The notes beneath the pieces were generated by a model. It searched no databases. It was not told the DNA's origin and saw only the letters and a list, made by a program, of their open reading frames with translations. Shown here one piece after another: positions 33,887-42,792 of a stretch of DNA of 64,000 bases. This DNA is from Verrucomicrobiota bacterium. Lineage in GTDB: Bacteria; Verrucomicrobiota; Verrucomicrobiia; Chthoniobacterales; Terrimicrobiaceae. The stretch lies in NCBI GenBank assembly GCA_017305195.1, contig JAFKMU010000062.1, positions 1 through 64,000 on the forward strand, read 5' to 3'. Both the position numbers and the translations under genes were made by a program. Position 1 is the first letter of the stretch. Each line of letters begins with the position of its first letter.

Positions 33887-35968
33887 CTAAAGCAACGGCA
33901 GGTCGTCGGGGCTTTCCGCGAACTCGGCGAATTTCTTCGCCAGTTCGTGCAGCTTGCCCACGTAGTACTCGACGTTTTCATCGCGCTCGTCCGGGTTCCA
34001 TTCCGAGACGAGGCGCGCGTTTTCGTAGGCGACGACCTTCTTTTTGGTTCCGGTGATGTAATAGCTCACCTGATCGCCTGCCTGGTAATCGCGCCCGCTC
34101 TTGATCGCGAGTTCGAACGCCGCCGCCCGGTTGCGGGATGAGGCGCTGATTTTCTTTTGATACGACGCGACGGAATCCTGGAGCGCCTCGGTCTTGGCCA
34201 GTGCCTCGATGGAGAATTCCCCCCGGCGCAGCCGCCGCTCGACCTCGTCGCGCAAGCCTCCGGCGTCGCGAGGCTTGCCTTCCAACAGGCGGCGAACGAA
34301 TTGCTCCAGGTAGTCGCGGAGGAAGGGCTCCATCCCGCGAGACTTGAGCGCCGCGCCCTTGATCGACATCGAGCCGTCTTCGTGGAGCAGCGCGTAGTTC
34401 TTCGCCTTGTAGCTGAACATCGCGGCGTACCGCTCGTCGAATTCCACATCGATTCCCTCCGGCAGCTCTGCCGTGAGTCCTTTCTGGAGCACGTCGGCGT
34501 CCGCGCCCTCCGGCGGATGAAAGTAGATGCCGTCGGTGTCGATCTCGATCACCTCCGCGCCTTGTTTGCCCAGCCAGTCGACCATCAGGCGCAGCAGCTC
34601 GCGCCCCTTGGCCGTCACCGCCTCCGCCACGTCAAAGTCGGCGAAGTGTCCCTGCGCGAAACCGAGGTAGCCGTAGAAGGAATTGATCAGGATCTTGAAC
34701 GTGCTCTGCAACGCGTCGAGCTGGCTGCGTTCGCGCGCGGATTCCGCCTTGCGCATCTCGGCTTTGGCGGCCACGCGGAAGGTGCGCAGTTCGCTCAGGA
34801 GGTTGCGGAAGAGATCCAGCTTGTCGCCTGCCGGGGTATAGCCAAAGGACAGGATCACCGACGGGTAGAGCGAGGTCACGTCGCAGTGCCACACGTTGGG
34901 AATCACCCCCGTCTTGAAAATATCCGTATAGCCGCCCTCGAAAGGCCGGGCATCCGGGTAGTCCGGTAGCGAATGTCCACGCCGCAGGTACTCGCGGAGG
35001 AAGAGCGCGTCGATCTTCGTCGCATTCCCGCGAATGATCACATCCTGGTAGTTGTAGGGAAAAATCTGCGCCTGGATGAAGTAGCTCCGGCTCAGCGCCG
35101 CCGCGAGCGCCCGGGTTTCGCGCACGATGGAAAGCGCGGTGCGTCCGTCCGCCGAGTCCTTGTCCGCCACGCCGAAGTGCTGCGCGACATGCTCCAGCGC
35201 GAAGCTCTCCAGTTCCCTCGACGACACATCGTAATACTGGGCGAGCACCCACGTATCGACGAGATGCCGACCGGGAACGACGAATTTCGGGTACTGTATC
35301 GTCTTCTCCGCGATCTGGAGGCGCGAGGGGCGGGATTTTAACGCCTCGCCGCTGCGGCCCCACGGAAGCTTGGTTTTCAGCTTCTTCGCCCGGGCGGCGA
35401 GAAAGGCGAGGTCGACCTTGAAGAGATTGTGCCCCTCGATCACGTCGGGATCGCGCTCGGCGATCTGGGCCGAAAGCCACTCCAGCGCAGCGCGCTCGCT
35501 TTCCACGAGTCCCGGCTGGACAGCAAAAACCTCCTCCCATCCGCTGGAGTCAGCCAGCGCGATGGCCGCCAGTCCGTTTTCATCGATCTGGATGCCGATC
35601 TGCATGCGCCGCAGATCCTCGAAGAGCATTCCCTTGAACAATGTGCGGCCCGATTGCGTGAGGTACTGCTGTACGGGATCGTTCAGCCAGAAGGTTGGCA
35701 TCCCGCTCGCGGCATCGGCGCGGGTTGCCTGGCATTCCGCCCACGAGTCGCAGCGGATGAGGCGATTCAGGGGCAGGCCGCCCGCCAGCTCCAGGCCAGC
35801 GTCGCCATTGGTCCAGAAAAACGGTTGAAAAACCTCCCGGACGCGCGCGGTGAAGCCATCTGACTGCCGGATATAAAGGTCGACTGCGTTGGGCTCGGCG
35901 AATTCCGCCGCCACGATGCGGGGCAGGGGATCGAAACCGAAAAGCTGCTCGTTCTCGCCAAAATTCAC
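33887..35968 (-). CDS. family B DNA polymerase with degenerate 3'-5' exonuclease domain
   Basis: A 693-residue polymerase. The polymerase signatures are intact: DVTSLYPSVIL (Asp363, motif A), KILINSFYGYLGF (motif B) and IEIDTDGIYF (Asp477 and Asp479, motif C). The exonuclease domain is recognisable (EGHNLFKVDLAFL with Asp186 as ExoII). However, ExoI reads MQIGIQI, with Gly125 and Gln127 where the D-I-E acids belong, and ExoIII reads TALSIVRET, with Thr277 and Ile281 in place of Tyr and Asp. Proofreading is therefore probably lost. The C-terminus (YYITGTKKKVVAYENARLVSEWNP) is the family's thumb and tail. It may serve repair or lesion bypass. Confidence 0.9.
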   Translation of the reverse strand: MNFGENEQLFGFDPLPRIVAAEFAEPNAVDLYIRQSDGFTARVREVFQPFFWTNGDAGLELAGGLPLNRLIRCDSWAECQATRADAASGMPTFWLNDPVQQYLTQSGRTLFKGMLFEDLRRMQIGIQIDENGLAAIALADSSGWEEVFAVQPGLVESERAALEWLSAQIAERDPDVIEGHNLFKVDLAFLAARAKKLKTKLPWGRSGEALKSRPSRLQIAEKTIQYPKFVVPGRHLVDTWVLAQYYDVSSRELESFALEHVAQHFGVADKDSADGRTALSIVRETRALAAALSRSYFIQAQIFPYNYQDVIIRGNATKIDALFLREYLRRGHSLPDYPDARPFEGGYTDIFKTGVIPNVWHCDVTSLYPSVILSFGYTPAGDKLDLFRNLLSELRTFRVAAKAEMRKAESARERSQLDALQSTFKILINSFYGYLGFAQGHFADFDVAEAVTAKGRELLRLMVDWLGKQGAEVIEIDTDGIYFHPPEGADADVLQKGLTAELPEGIDVEFDERYAAMFSYKAKNYALLHEDGSMSIKGAALKSRGMEPFLRDYLEQFVRRLLEGKPRDAGGLRDEVERRLRRGEFSIEALAKTEALQDSVASYQKKISASSRNRAAAFELAIKSGRDYQAGDQVSYYITGTKKKVVAYENARLVSEWNPDERDENVEYYVGKLHELAKKFAEFAESPDDLPLL

Positions 35969-36009
35969 ATGCCTACGCTAGATTGCTCCCGGACTTTGTC
36001 CAACCACCG

Positions 36010-36780
36010 ATGAAAATCCTCTCTCTCTCGGCCCTGGCCTGCTTTTTGTGCCTGTCGCTGGCTCCTGCCCAGACGATCCATCTCGATGACGCCCAGGCGT
36101 TGGAAATCGGCCGCCGCATCTGGAAAAACGAGTGCGCGGGCACGGTCGAGGGCCTGACCTCGTGGAACAAGGGCGAGGACTTCGCCTCCCTCGGCATCGG
36201 GCACTTCATCTGGTATCCGCGCGGGAAGTCCGGCCCATTCGAGGAGAGCTTCCCCAAGCTGGTCATTTATCTGGCGGGACACGGCATCATGGTACCGAGC
36301 TGGATGCGGCAGGCCTGCCCGTGGTCGACGCGCGCGGTCTTTCTCGCCGATGCGCAGGCGCCGCCGATGGTTCAGTTGCGCAATCTCCTCCGCACCACCG
36401 TGCCGCAGCAGGCGCGCTTTGCCGCGCTCCGTCTCGAGCAGGCGCTGCCGAAGATGCTCGCCGCCATGGCTCCCGGGGATCGTGAGCGGGTCCGGGCCAA
36501 TTTCTACCGCGTCGCCGCGCAGCCCCTCGGCATGTACGCCCTGATTGATTACGTGAACTTCAAGGGTGAGGGCGTTTCGCCCACCGAGCGCTATAACGGC
36601 AAGGGCTGGGGCCTCCTTCAGGTGCTCCTGACCATGAGTCCTTCCGGCGATCCGCTGGCGGCCTTTGCCCGGGCGGCGGACCAGGTGCTGACCACCCGCG
36701 TAAAAAACTCTCCTCCCGAACGCAACGAGGCCAAATGGCTTCCCGGCTGGCGCAACCGTATTGCCACCTACACGCGATGA
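36010..36780 (+). CDS. secreted conserved protein with a lysozyme-like motif
   Basis: A 256-residue protein from ATG 36010 with a signal peptide (MKILSLSALACFLCLSLAPA). The mature N-terminus contains Glu41 followed by LTSWNKGEDFASLGIGHFIW (49-68). The spacing of Glu and S-L-G-I-G-H recalls the E...T-I-G-x-G-H active site of phage-type (GH24) lysozymes. Other conserved-looking motifs are DYVNFKGEGVSPTERYNGKGWGLLQVL and NSPPERNEAKWLPGW. A peptidoglycan role is therefore plausible but not proven. Its stop overlaps the polX start in ATGA. Confidence 0.72.
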   Translation: MKILSLSALACFLCLSLAPAQTIHLDDAQALEIGRRIWKNECAGTVEGLTSWNKGEDFASLGIGHFIWYPRGKSGPFEESFPKLVIYLAGHGIMVPSWMRQACPWSTRAVFLADAQAPPMVQLRNLLRTTVPQQARFAALRLEQALPKMLAAMAPGDRERVRANFYRVAAQPLGMYALIDYVNFKGEGVSPTERYNGKGWGLLQVLLTMSPSGDPLAAFARAADQVLTTRVKNSPPERNEAKWLPGWRNRIATYTR

Positions 36781-38513
36781 CCAAGGACGAGATTTCTGAC
36801 ATTCTGGAAAACATTGCCCGGCTCCTGGAGCTCAAGGGCGAGAACCCCTTCAAAATCCGCGCCTATACCAATGGCGCTCGCGCTCTCGACACGCTCACCG
36901 AGGATTTTGACAAAATCGTCGCCCGCGACGGTCTCGGCGAGGTGGAGGGCATCGGCAAGGCGCTGGTGGAAAAAATCACGACCCTCGCTCGTACGGGGAA
37001 GCTTGAGTATTACGAGGAACTGCGCGAGCAGTTCCCGCCTGACATTTTCACCCTCTTCGACGTGCCCGGCCTCGGTGCCAAGAAGATCAAGGCGCTCTAC
37101 GACCAGCTCGGCGTCCATTCGCTGACCAAGCTGGAGCGCGTCTGCCGCGACGGTCAGGTGGCGGCGCTTCCCGGCTTCGGCGAGAAGACGGCGGAGAACA
37201 TCCTGAAAGGTCTCGATCAGCTCAAGAAGAGCGCCGGGCAGTTCCGCCTCGGCGACATCAGCGGACTGGCCGAGTCGCTCCTCGACGACCTCCGCAGCCA
37301 TCCGCGCGTGAGCCTCGTGCAGGTGGCGGGCAGCTATCGCCGCAAAAAGCCGATCGTGCGCGACCTCGATTTCATCGTCTCGACCCGCCACCCGAAGATC
37401 GTGCTGGAGGATTTTGTCGGCCATCACCTGGTCGATTCCGTCCTCGCCCATGGCGACACCAAGGCCAGCGTGATCCTGAAAAACGGCATCCAGTGCGACA
37501 TCCGCGTGGTGAAGTCCGAGGAGTATCCCTTCGCCCTCGTTTACTTCACTGGCAGCAAGGAGCACAATGTCCGCCTCCGCTCCCGCGCCCTCGATCGCGG
37601 TTGGTCGCTGAACGAATACCGCTTCAGCGTGGCCGAGGGGCGCGAACTCAAGGAACCGATCCCCGAGGTTTACACCGAGGCCGATGTCTACCGTGCGCTC
37701 GGGCTCTCCTTTGTGGAGCCGGAACTCCGCGAAGATCGCGGGGAAATCGCCGCCGCCGAGGCAGGGGAGCTTCCCCAGTTGATCGAATGGCAGAATCTCC
37801 GGGGAACCTTCCACTGCCACACCCATGCCAGCGATGGCCGCGCCTCGCTGGAGGAAATGGCCCACGCCGCCGAGGACCTGGGGCTTCAGTATCTCGGCAT
37901 CGCCGACCACAGCAAAAGCTCCGTGCAGGCCAATGGTCTCGATGAGAAGCGCCTCCTCGAGCAGGTCGCCCGCATCCGGGAGCTCAACCAGACCTTCGAC
38001 GGGTTCCGGATCTTTGCCGGGACCGAGTGCGACATCCGCAAGGACGGCTCGCTGGATTTCTCCGACGAAATCCTCGCCCAGCTCGATTACGTCGTCGTCT
38101 CGGTGCATGTCGCCTTTTCCCTCTCCGAGGTGGAAATGACCGACCGCATCATCAAGGCCATCTCCAATCCCTACGTGACCATGATGGGTCATCTCACCGG
38201 CCGCCTCCTCCTGACCCGTGAACCCTACAAGGTCAACGTCCCAGCCGTCATCGAGGCCGCTGCCGCGACCGGCACCATCATCGAGCTGAACGCCAATCCG
38301 CGCCGCCTCGACATGGACTGGCAGTGGTGGCCCCTCGCCAAGGAAAAAGGTGTTCGCTGCTCGATCAACCCCGACGCGCATACCACCGCGGGGTTGCAGG
38401 ATCTCATCTTCGGCATCGGCAGCGCCCGCAAGGGGTGGCTCACCCGCCATGATGTGGTCAACACTCTCCCGCTCGGCCAGATCGAGAAAGAGCTGGCCCG
38501 CAAGCGAAAATAG
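36777..38513 (+). CDS. polX: DNA polymerase/3'-5' exonuclease PolX
   Basis: A 578-residue bacterial PolX from ATG 36777, overlapping the previous stop. The order is an 8-kDa-like domain with helix-hairpin-helix motifs (VEGIGKALVEKI, VPGLGAKKIKAL, LPGFGEKTAENIL), then a nucleotidyltransferase palm with acids in VRDLDFIV and IQCDIRVV, and a C-terminal PHP domain (about 345-570). The PHP metal ligands are visible in FHCHTHASDG, GIADHS, GTECDI, VSVHVAF, MGHLTGR and NPDAH. It should fill short gaps in base-excision repair, with the PHP domain giving 3'-5' exonuclease activity. Confidence 0.94.
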   Translation: MTKDEISDILENIARLLELKGENPFKIRAYTNGARALDTLTEDFDKIVARDGLGEVEGIGKALVEKITTLARTGKLEYYEELREQFPPDIFTLFDVPGLGAKKIKALYDQLGVHSLTKLERVCRDGQVAALPGFGEKTAENILKGLDQLKKSAGQFRLGDISGLAESLLDDLRSHPRVSLVQVAGSYRRKKPIVRDLDFIVSTRHPKIVLEDFVGHHLVDSVLAHGDTKASVILKNGIQCDIRVVKSEEYPFALVYFTGSKEHNVRLRSRALDRGWSLNEYRFSVAEGRELKEPIPEVYTEADVYRALGLSFVEPELREDRGEIAAAEAGELPQLIEWQNLRGTFHCHTHASDGRASLEEMAHAAEDLGLQYLGIADHSKSSVQANGLDEKRLLEQVARIRELNQTFDGFRIFAGTECDIRKDGSLDFSDEILAQLDYVVVSVHVAFSLSEVEMTDRIIKAISNPYVTMMGHLTGRLLLTREPYKVNVPAVIEAAAATGTIIELNANPRRLDMDWQWWPLAKEKGVRCSINPDAHTTAGLQDLIFGIGSARKGWLTRHDVVNTLPLGQIEKELARKRK

Positions 38514-38526
38514 GTCCGCTTTGGCA

Positions 38527-38552
38527 AGCCCGTCTCCCAAATGAGGCGGGCT
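38527..38552 (+). terminator. hairpin after polX
   Basis: AGCCCGTCTC at 38527-38536 pairs with GAGGCGGGCT at 38543-38552 across a six-base loop (one G-U pair). It begins 14 bases after the polX stop. A T run is absent, so a factor-independent terminator is uncertain, but the position fits. Confidence 0.45.
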
Positions 38553-38629
38553 GACGCGCTTTCAGGCTTGAAAGTTGCGCCCTTAGGGCGTGCTAATACC
38601 GCCCGTCAGGACGACATTTACCAGCAGGC

Positions 38630-40216
38630 ATGATTCTTCCACTCCTCATCGCTGCCGCGACTCCCGAACCTTCCCCCTCCGCCTCGCCGGAGGCGCTGCT
38701 GACCGAAAGCGTCATTACGGAGGGAATCAAGTGGACCAACACCACCCTGATCTTCCTTGGCACATCGATCGTCATCTACCTGATCCTGTTTGCGATCGGG
38801 CGTTTCTTCAAGCGGCGGTTCCAGGTGCCGCTGGGGTGGTTCTACCACATCTTTTCCCTGACCTTTGCGATGTTCGTCGCGCAGCTGCTGCCGTGGGTTG
38901 ATTTCGGCCTGGCCGAGAGAAACGTCAACGCGGCGGTGGTGCTGGCCGGGGCGTTCATCATCATCACACTGCTGCGGCATTATTTTGTCGCGATCTTCGG
39001 ACGCGGGGACGGGATGAACGCGAAGGTTCCCAAACTGCTCAGTCAGTTGGTCTCGCTGGTCGTCTTCCTTTTGGCAGTCGTCATCGTCATCCAGAATATT
39101 TATGGCGAACCCCTCGGCGGCTTGCTCGCGGGTGCCGGCATCGTGGGTATCGTCCTCGGTCTCGCCTTGCAGGATACGCTCGGCAATCTGTTCGCGGGAT
39201 TTGCCATTTACTTCGGCGGCCAGTTCAAGCCGGGCGACTGGCTCAAGGTCGGCGATGAGCATGCCGAGATCATGGAGGTGAACTGGCGCTCGACCCGCCT
39301 CCGGACCTGCGACGACATCTACCTCGATATCCCGAATAGCAACATCACCAAGGAGACGGTGACCAATTTCAGTCATCCGACTCCTCGCCACGCCCTCCGC
39401 ATTGAGATCGGTCTGGATTACGATGTCGCTCCCACCAAGGTGCGCAAGGTGCTCGTCGAAGCCTGCCTGATGGGCCGGGGCGTCCTGGCCGAGCCGCCAC
39501 CGGCTGTGTTTCTCAAGGAGTTTGCGGCTTCCAGCATCACCTACGATCTGAAGTTCTGGATCGAGGATCACGGCTGCTTTGAAGAGATCCTGAGCAGTGT
39601 GCGGACGAACCTCTGGTATGCCCTGCGCCGCCATAATATCTCCATCCCGTTCCCGATCCAGTACGAGACGGAGTACACGCCCAATGTTCCTCCTTTGGAC
39701 TGCCCGTCGCTGATCAAGGACGGCCTCAAGAGAGTTTTCTTCGCCAGCGTCCTGAACGACGATCAAAAGGCCTATCTCGTCGATCATGCCCGCGTGGTTT
39801 CCTTCGGCGAGGGGGAAAAGCTGATCAAACAGGGCGATGCCGGTTCCTCGATGTACATCATTCTCGACGGCCTGGCCGACGTGCTGGTGGACATCGGTGG
39901 TGCGATTCGCTCTGTCGCCAAGATCAACCCCGGCGAGTGCATCGGCGAAATGTCGCTGCTCACCGGCGAGGCGCGCAGCGCGACCATCGTTGCTCTTGAG
40001 GATATGACCACGGTGGAGATCGACAAGGCCATCCTCGCGCCGATCATTGCCGATAGTCCGGAACTCGTGGAAACCCTGAGCGACCTGCTCGCCCGCCGAC
40101 GCCTGCAAAACGAGGGCGTCCTTTCCGAGTCGATGAGTTCCGAGCTGATCGCCGAGAAGCAGCAGGATTATCAGTCGAATTTCCTGCGCAAGCTCCGCAA
40201 GTTTTTCGAGCTATGA
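38630..40216 (+). CDS. MscS-family mechanosensitive channel with C-terminal cyclic-nucleotide-binding domain
   Basis: A 528-residue inner-membrane protein. Several membrane helices occupy about 30-185, ending in the MscS pore helix GGLLAGAGIVGIVLGLALQD. The MscS beta and C-terminal domains follow (FKPGDWLKVGDEHAEIMEVN, DDIYLDIPNSNITKETVTNF). From about 375 a cNMP-binding domain appears (FGEGEKLIKQGDAGSSMYII, GECIGEMSLLTGEARSATIV), with the phosphate-binding cassette G-E-x-S/x-L-x-x-x-x-R-S/A-A-T. The channel may be gated by a cyclic nucleotide or dinucleotide. The next gene overlaps its stop in ATGA. Confidence 0.92.
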   Translation: MILPLLIAAATPEPSPSASPEALLTESVITEGIKWTNTTLIFLGTSIVIYLILFAIGRFFKRRFQVPLGWFYHIFSLTFAMFVAQLLPWVDFGLAERNVNAAVVLAGAFIIITLLRHYFVAIFGRGDGMNAKVPKLLSQLVSLVVFLLAVVIVIQNIYGEPLGGLLAGAGIVGIVLGLALQDTLGNLFAGFAIYFGGQFKPGDWLKVGDEHAEIMEVNWRSTRLRTCDDIYLDIPNSNITKETVTNFSHPTPRHALRIEIGLDYDVAPTKVRKVLVEACLMGRGVLAEPPPAVFLKEFAASSITYDLKFWIEDHGCFEEILSSVRTNLWYALRRHNISIPFPIQYETEYTPNVPPLDCPSLIKDGLKRVFFASVLNDDQKAYLVDHARVVSFGEGEKLIKQGDAGSSMYIILDGLADVLVDIGGAIRSVAKINPGECIGEMSLLTGEARSATIVALEDMTTVEIDKAILAPIIADSPELVETLSDLLARRRLQNEGVLSESMSSELIAEKQQDYQSNFLRKLRKFFEL

Positions 40217-40809
40217 CGCCCAAGGTGCGCCGGATTTGCGAGGGCCTCGCCGTCTGGCAGCTTTACGTCGAACGCGTGAAGGTCGACTGCACCAGCACAC
40301 TGCTTCGCACCACGGATGGTTGGGCCGTCTTCGATCCTTTCGATATCGCGGAGGAAATCCTTTCGCCTCTCCTCGGTGGAGAAGCCGTTTTCCGCATCAT
40401 CCTAACCAGCGAAAATCATCAGCGTGATTCCGTGATGCTCGCGAAACGCTGGGGATGCCCGATTCTCGCTCCGGTCGAGGCGAGACCGGAACTCATCGCT
40501 GATCAATGGTACGGCGCAGGCGACAGCCTGCCGGGCGGCCTCCGCGTCATTCCTCTTCCCGGCGGAGCTCTCGGGGAAAGCGCGCTTCTTTGCGGCGATG
40601 TCCTGGTGGTGGGCGATGCGCTGATTCATCTGAAGGAATTCGACATCCTCCCGGAGAAGTATTGCCTTGATCCCGCGCGGCTTCGCCATTCGCTCGCGGC
40701 CTTGCTTGCCGAGGATTTCTCGACGCTCTGCTTCGCCCACGGTCCGCCGCTGGAGCAGCAGCCCCGCGAGCGGCTCCGGGCTTTGCTTACGAGTGCTTCG
40801 GCGCTTTGA
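40213..40809 (+). CDS. degenerate metallo-beta-lactamase-fold protein
   Basis: A 198-residue cytoplasmic protein. The fold is suggested by the order of motifs: STLLRTTDGWAVFDPF (first strands), FRIILTSENHQRDSVM where T-H-x-H-x-D-H would be, GGALGESALLCGDVLVVGDALI as the G-H-T-x-G-S and G-D segments, and FAHGPPL as the final G-H-G. Most metal ligands are missing, as the H-x-H-x-D-H site reads ENHQRDS, so a hydrolase with two metals is unlikely. It is translationally coupled to the channel gene and may sense or modify its ligand. The end overlaps the HAD gene by 23 bases. Confidence 0.68.
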   Translation: MTPKVRRICEGLAVWQLYVERVKVDCTSTLLRTTDGWAVFDPFDIAEEILSPLLGGEAVFRIILTSENHQRDSVMLAKRWGCPILAPVEARPELIADQWYGAGDSLPGGLRVIPLPGGALGESALLCGDVLVVGDALIHLKEFDILPEKYCLDPARLRHSLAALLAEDFSTLCFAHGPPLEQQPRERLRALLTSASAL

Positions 40810-41671
40810 CCGTTCCTGCCTCGAGGTCGAGGCGGCGGCGGTCGAGGATGGAGTTTGCGATGTCCTGCACCATTTCCTCAATGAGGAAGCGCAGATGGCT
40901 GCCCTGGCGGAAATCCGACGGAGCGATGTTTTTCACCCGCTCGGCGTGGGCGCTGAGCTGGTAGCACTTCTTGAAGCTCGCGCGGGTCGGGTCGTTGGGA
41001 TTGTAAACCGCGATGGCCTTGCCGCCGTTGCGCTGCATCACGGTGAAGCACGGCACGTCCGTCGGTCCGTCGCCGATGTAGACCATGTTGGGGAAAGGAA
41101 TCGGGCGCAGGTCGGGGGCCATGTGGTCATTCACATCCTCGCTCAGGTCGAGCATGCCCTTGTTGATGCGGAAGAGGAACTGCGTCTTCTGCGTGTGGCT
41201 GATGGCGCGCTTGGGGAAGGTGATGCGACCCTGCGTGTCTTCGCCAAATTCGCAGCCGAAGATCGCTTTCACGTAGGGCGCGAGCCGACTGCCCTCCAGG
41301 AGGATCTTGAGCCCGCTGGAGACAATGTAATGCTCGACCGTGATGCCGTAGGCCTTGTGCTCGGGAGAGAGCAGGCCAGCTTCAAACTCCTCAAACATCT
41401 CCGGCAGGCCCGGGTAGAAATTCAGCTTGGCCCCGAGTTTGCGCAGTTCGTCGTTCGTCGGGCGGTCCATTTCCAGCGTGTCGAGCAGCACCTTCATGTA
41501 GGCCAGCTCGTTGTCGTAATTCTGCTCCCTCACGAGAGTCTGGCATTGTTTCCAGAATTTATCGGCATGGATGCCGAATTGCGGGAAAATCGCCTCCTCC
41601 TGCATGTAGGCCGGCGAGAGGGTTTGATCGTAATCGTAGATCAGGGCGATGGTATTCTGCGGCGCGGACAT
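40787..41671 (-). CDS. HAD superfamily phosphatase
   Basis: A 294-residue cytoplasmic hydrolase. IYDYDQTLSP is HAD motif I with the nucleophile and general acid Asp pair (D-x-D-x-T). YIVSSGLKIL is motif II, with the Ser following strand 2, and MVYIGDGPTDVPCF is motif IV, with the Mg2+-binding acids. The alpha-helical cap lies between motifs I and II, as in phosphoserine phosphatase-like members. The substrate cannot be told. It overlaps the previous gene tail-to-tail and follows the K+ channel gene on the same strand, 31 bases after its stop. Confidence 0.87.
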   Translation of the reverse strand: MSAPQNTIALIYDYDQTLSPAYMQEEAIFPQFGIHADKFWKQCQTLVREQNYDNELAYMKVLLDTLEMDRPTNDELRKLGAKLNFYPGLPEMFEEFEAGLLSPEHKAYGITVEHYIVSSGLKILLEGSRLAPYVKAIFGCEFGEDTQGRITFPKRAISHTQKTQFLFRINKGMLDLSEDVNDHMAPDLRPIPFPNMVYIGDGPTDVPCFTVMQRNGGKAIAVYNPNDPTRASFKKCYQLSAHAERVKNIAPSDFRQGSHLRFLIEEMVQDIANSILDRRRLDLEAGTVKAPKHS

Positions 41672-41702
41672 GGTGAATCCTCACCCTAGCAGGCCCGGCC
41701 GC

Positions 41703-42740
41703 CTACACAATCTCGGTGTCGGTCACTTCGCGGACGAGGAAGTCCGGCAGCTTGCCCGGATGCGCCATCACCACGAGGGAATCGCCCTTTTCCAGGGCCA
41801 GCGTGTCGAGGTTCTTCCGGAGGATTTCGCCGCCCGGTTTGCGAATGGCCAGCACCATGAGCTTTCCTTCCGCCGCCCGCTGGATTTCGCCAATCGTCCA
41901 CCCTTCCAGATGCCCCTGCTGTTTGAGGGAAAGCTCGTGGATTTCCAGCCCGAGGTGGTGAAAATCCGCGCCGCCGATGCCTTCCTTGCCGCCGATAAAG
42001 TCCGTCAGCGACGGCTTCGTGATGCTGTGAGCGATGCGCAGAGCCCCGATGGTGGCGGGGAGAATGACCTCATTGGCTCCCGCTTGGCGAAGCTTCTTTT
42101 CCGTGGCGGGCTGTTCGCCGCGCGCGATGATGCGCACGAGGGGATTCAGGTTTCGGGCGGTGAGGGTGATGAAGACATTCAGCGTATCCTGCGGCAGGAC
42201 GGTCGCGAGGACATCGGCGCGGTTGATGCCTGCGCGGATCAAGGTGTCTTCATCGGTGGCGCTGCCCTCGACCACGAGATACCCGCGCGTGTGCGCGTCG
42301 GCGATGCGCTCCTTGTCCACATCGACGATGATGAAGCGGTGCCCGGCCTGCGACAGTTCCGCGCTCAGGACCTGTCCGATGCGGCCCCACCCGCAGATGA
42401 TGGTGTGGTGGCTGATTTCCTCAACTTTCTTGCTTTCCTGCATATCACCCAGGGCCTTGACGATTTCGCCTCCCGTCAGGGTCCGCACCACCTCGCCGAC
42501 CACATAGATCGCGGCCGAGTTGCCGCAAATGATCAGCAGGATGGTAAAAATTCGTTCCGAGGTCTGGTCGACCGGCTCCACCTCGCCGTAGCCGACGCCG
42601 AAAATTGTAATGACCACCATGTAGACGGCATCGATGAGCTTCCAGCCCAGAATGACATAGCCGATCACGCCCAGCAGACAGACTGCGGAGAATATGGCCA
42701 CGCTGATCAGCAAACGATAGCGCAGCCGGGAGATCTTCAT
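41703..42740 (-). CDS. potassium channel with RCK domains
   Basis: A 345-residue protein from ATG 42738-42740; an upstream ATG at 42770 adds ten residues. Two membrane helices (about 10-30 and 66-90) flank the pore loop TIFGVGYGE, a selectivity filter in which the usual T-V-G-Y-G-D appears as G-V-G-Y-G-E. The RCK/TrkA-N domain follows (HTIICGWGRIGQVLSAEL, FIIVDVDKERIADA) and then a TrkA-C domain (EGWTIGEIQRAAEGKLMVL). It should be a ligand-gated K+ channel of the two-helix type in the inner membrane. Confidence 0.92.
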   Translation of the reverse strand: MKISRLRYRLLISVAIFSAVCLLGVIGYVILGWKLIDAVYMVVITIFGVGYGEVEPVDQTSERIFTILLIICGNSAAIYVVGEVVRTLTGGEIVKALGDMQESKKVEEISHHTIICGWGRIGQVLSAELSQAGHRFIIVDVDKERIADAHTRGYLVVEGSATDEDTLIRAGINRADVLATVLPQDTLNVFITLTARNLNPLVRIIARGEQPATEKKLRQAGANEVILPATIGALRIAHSITKPSLTDFIGGKEGIGGADFHHLGLEIHELSLKQQGHLEGWTIGEIQRAAEGKLMVLAIRKPGGEILRKNLDTLALEKGDSLVVMAHPGKLPDFLVREVTDTEIV

Positions 42741-42792
42741 GCCGGTGCTCACCGCCGGAAGCGGAAGCACGTTTCACGCCAACAACTTGCTT

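Noticed and set aside
36777..38513. Loss of polymerase acids in PolX, as in some bacterial PolX
   Set aside because: The D-x-D pair (VRDLDF) and the third Asp (IQCDIRVV) are present, so the polymerase site looks intact.
36768..38540. A 590-codon frame antisense to polX
   Set aside because: PolX is intact on the plus strand, with every expected domain.
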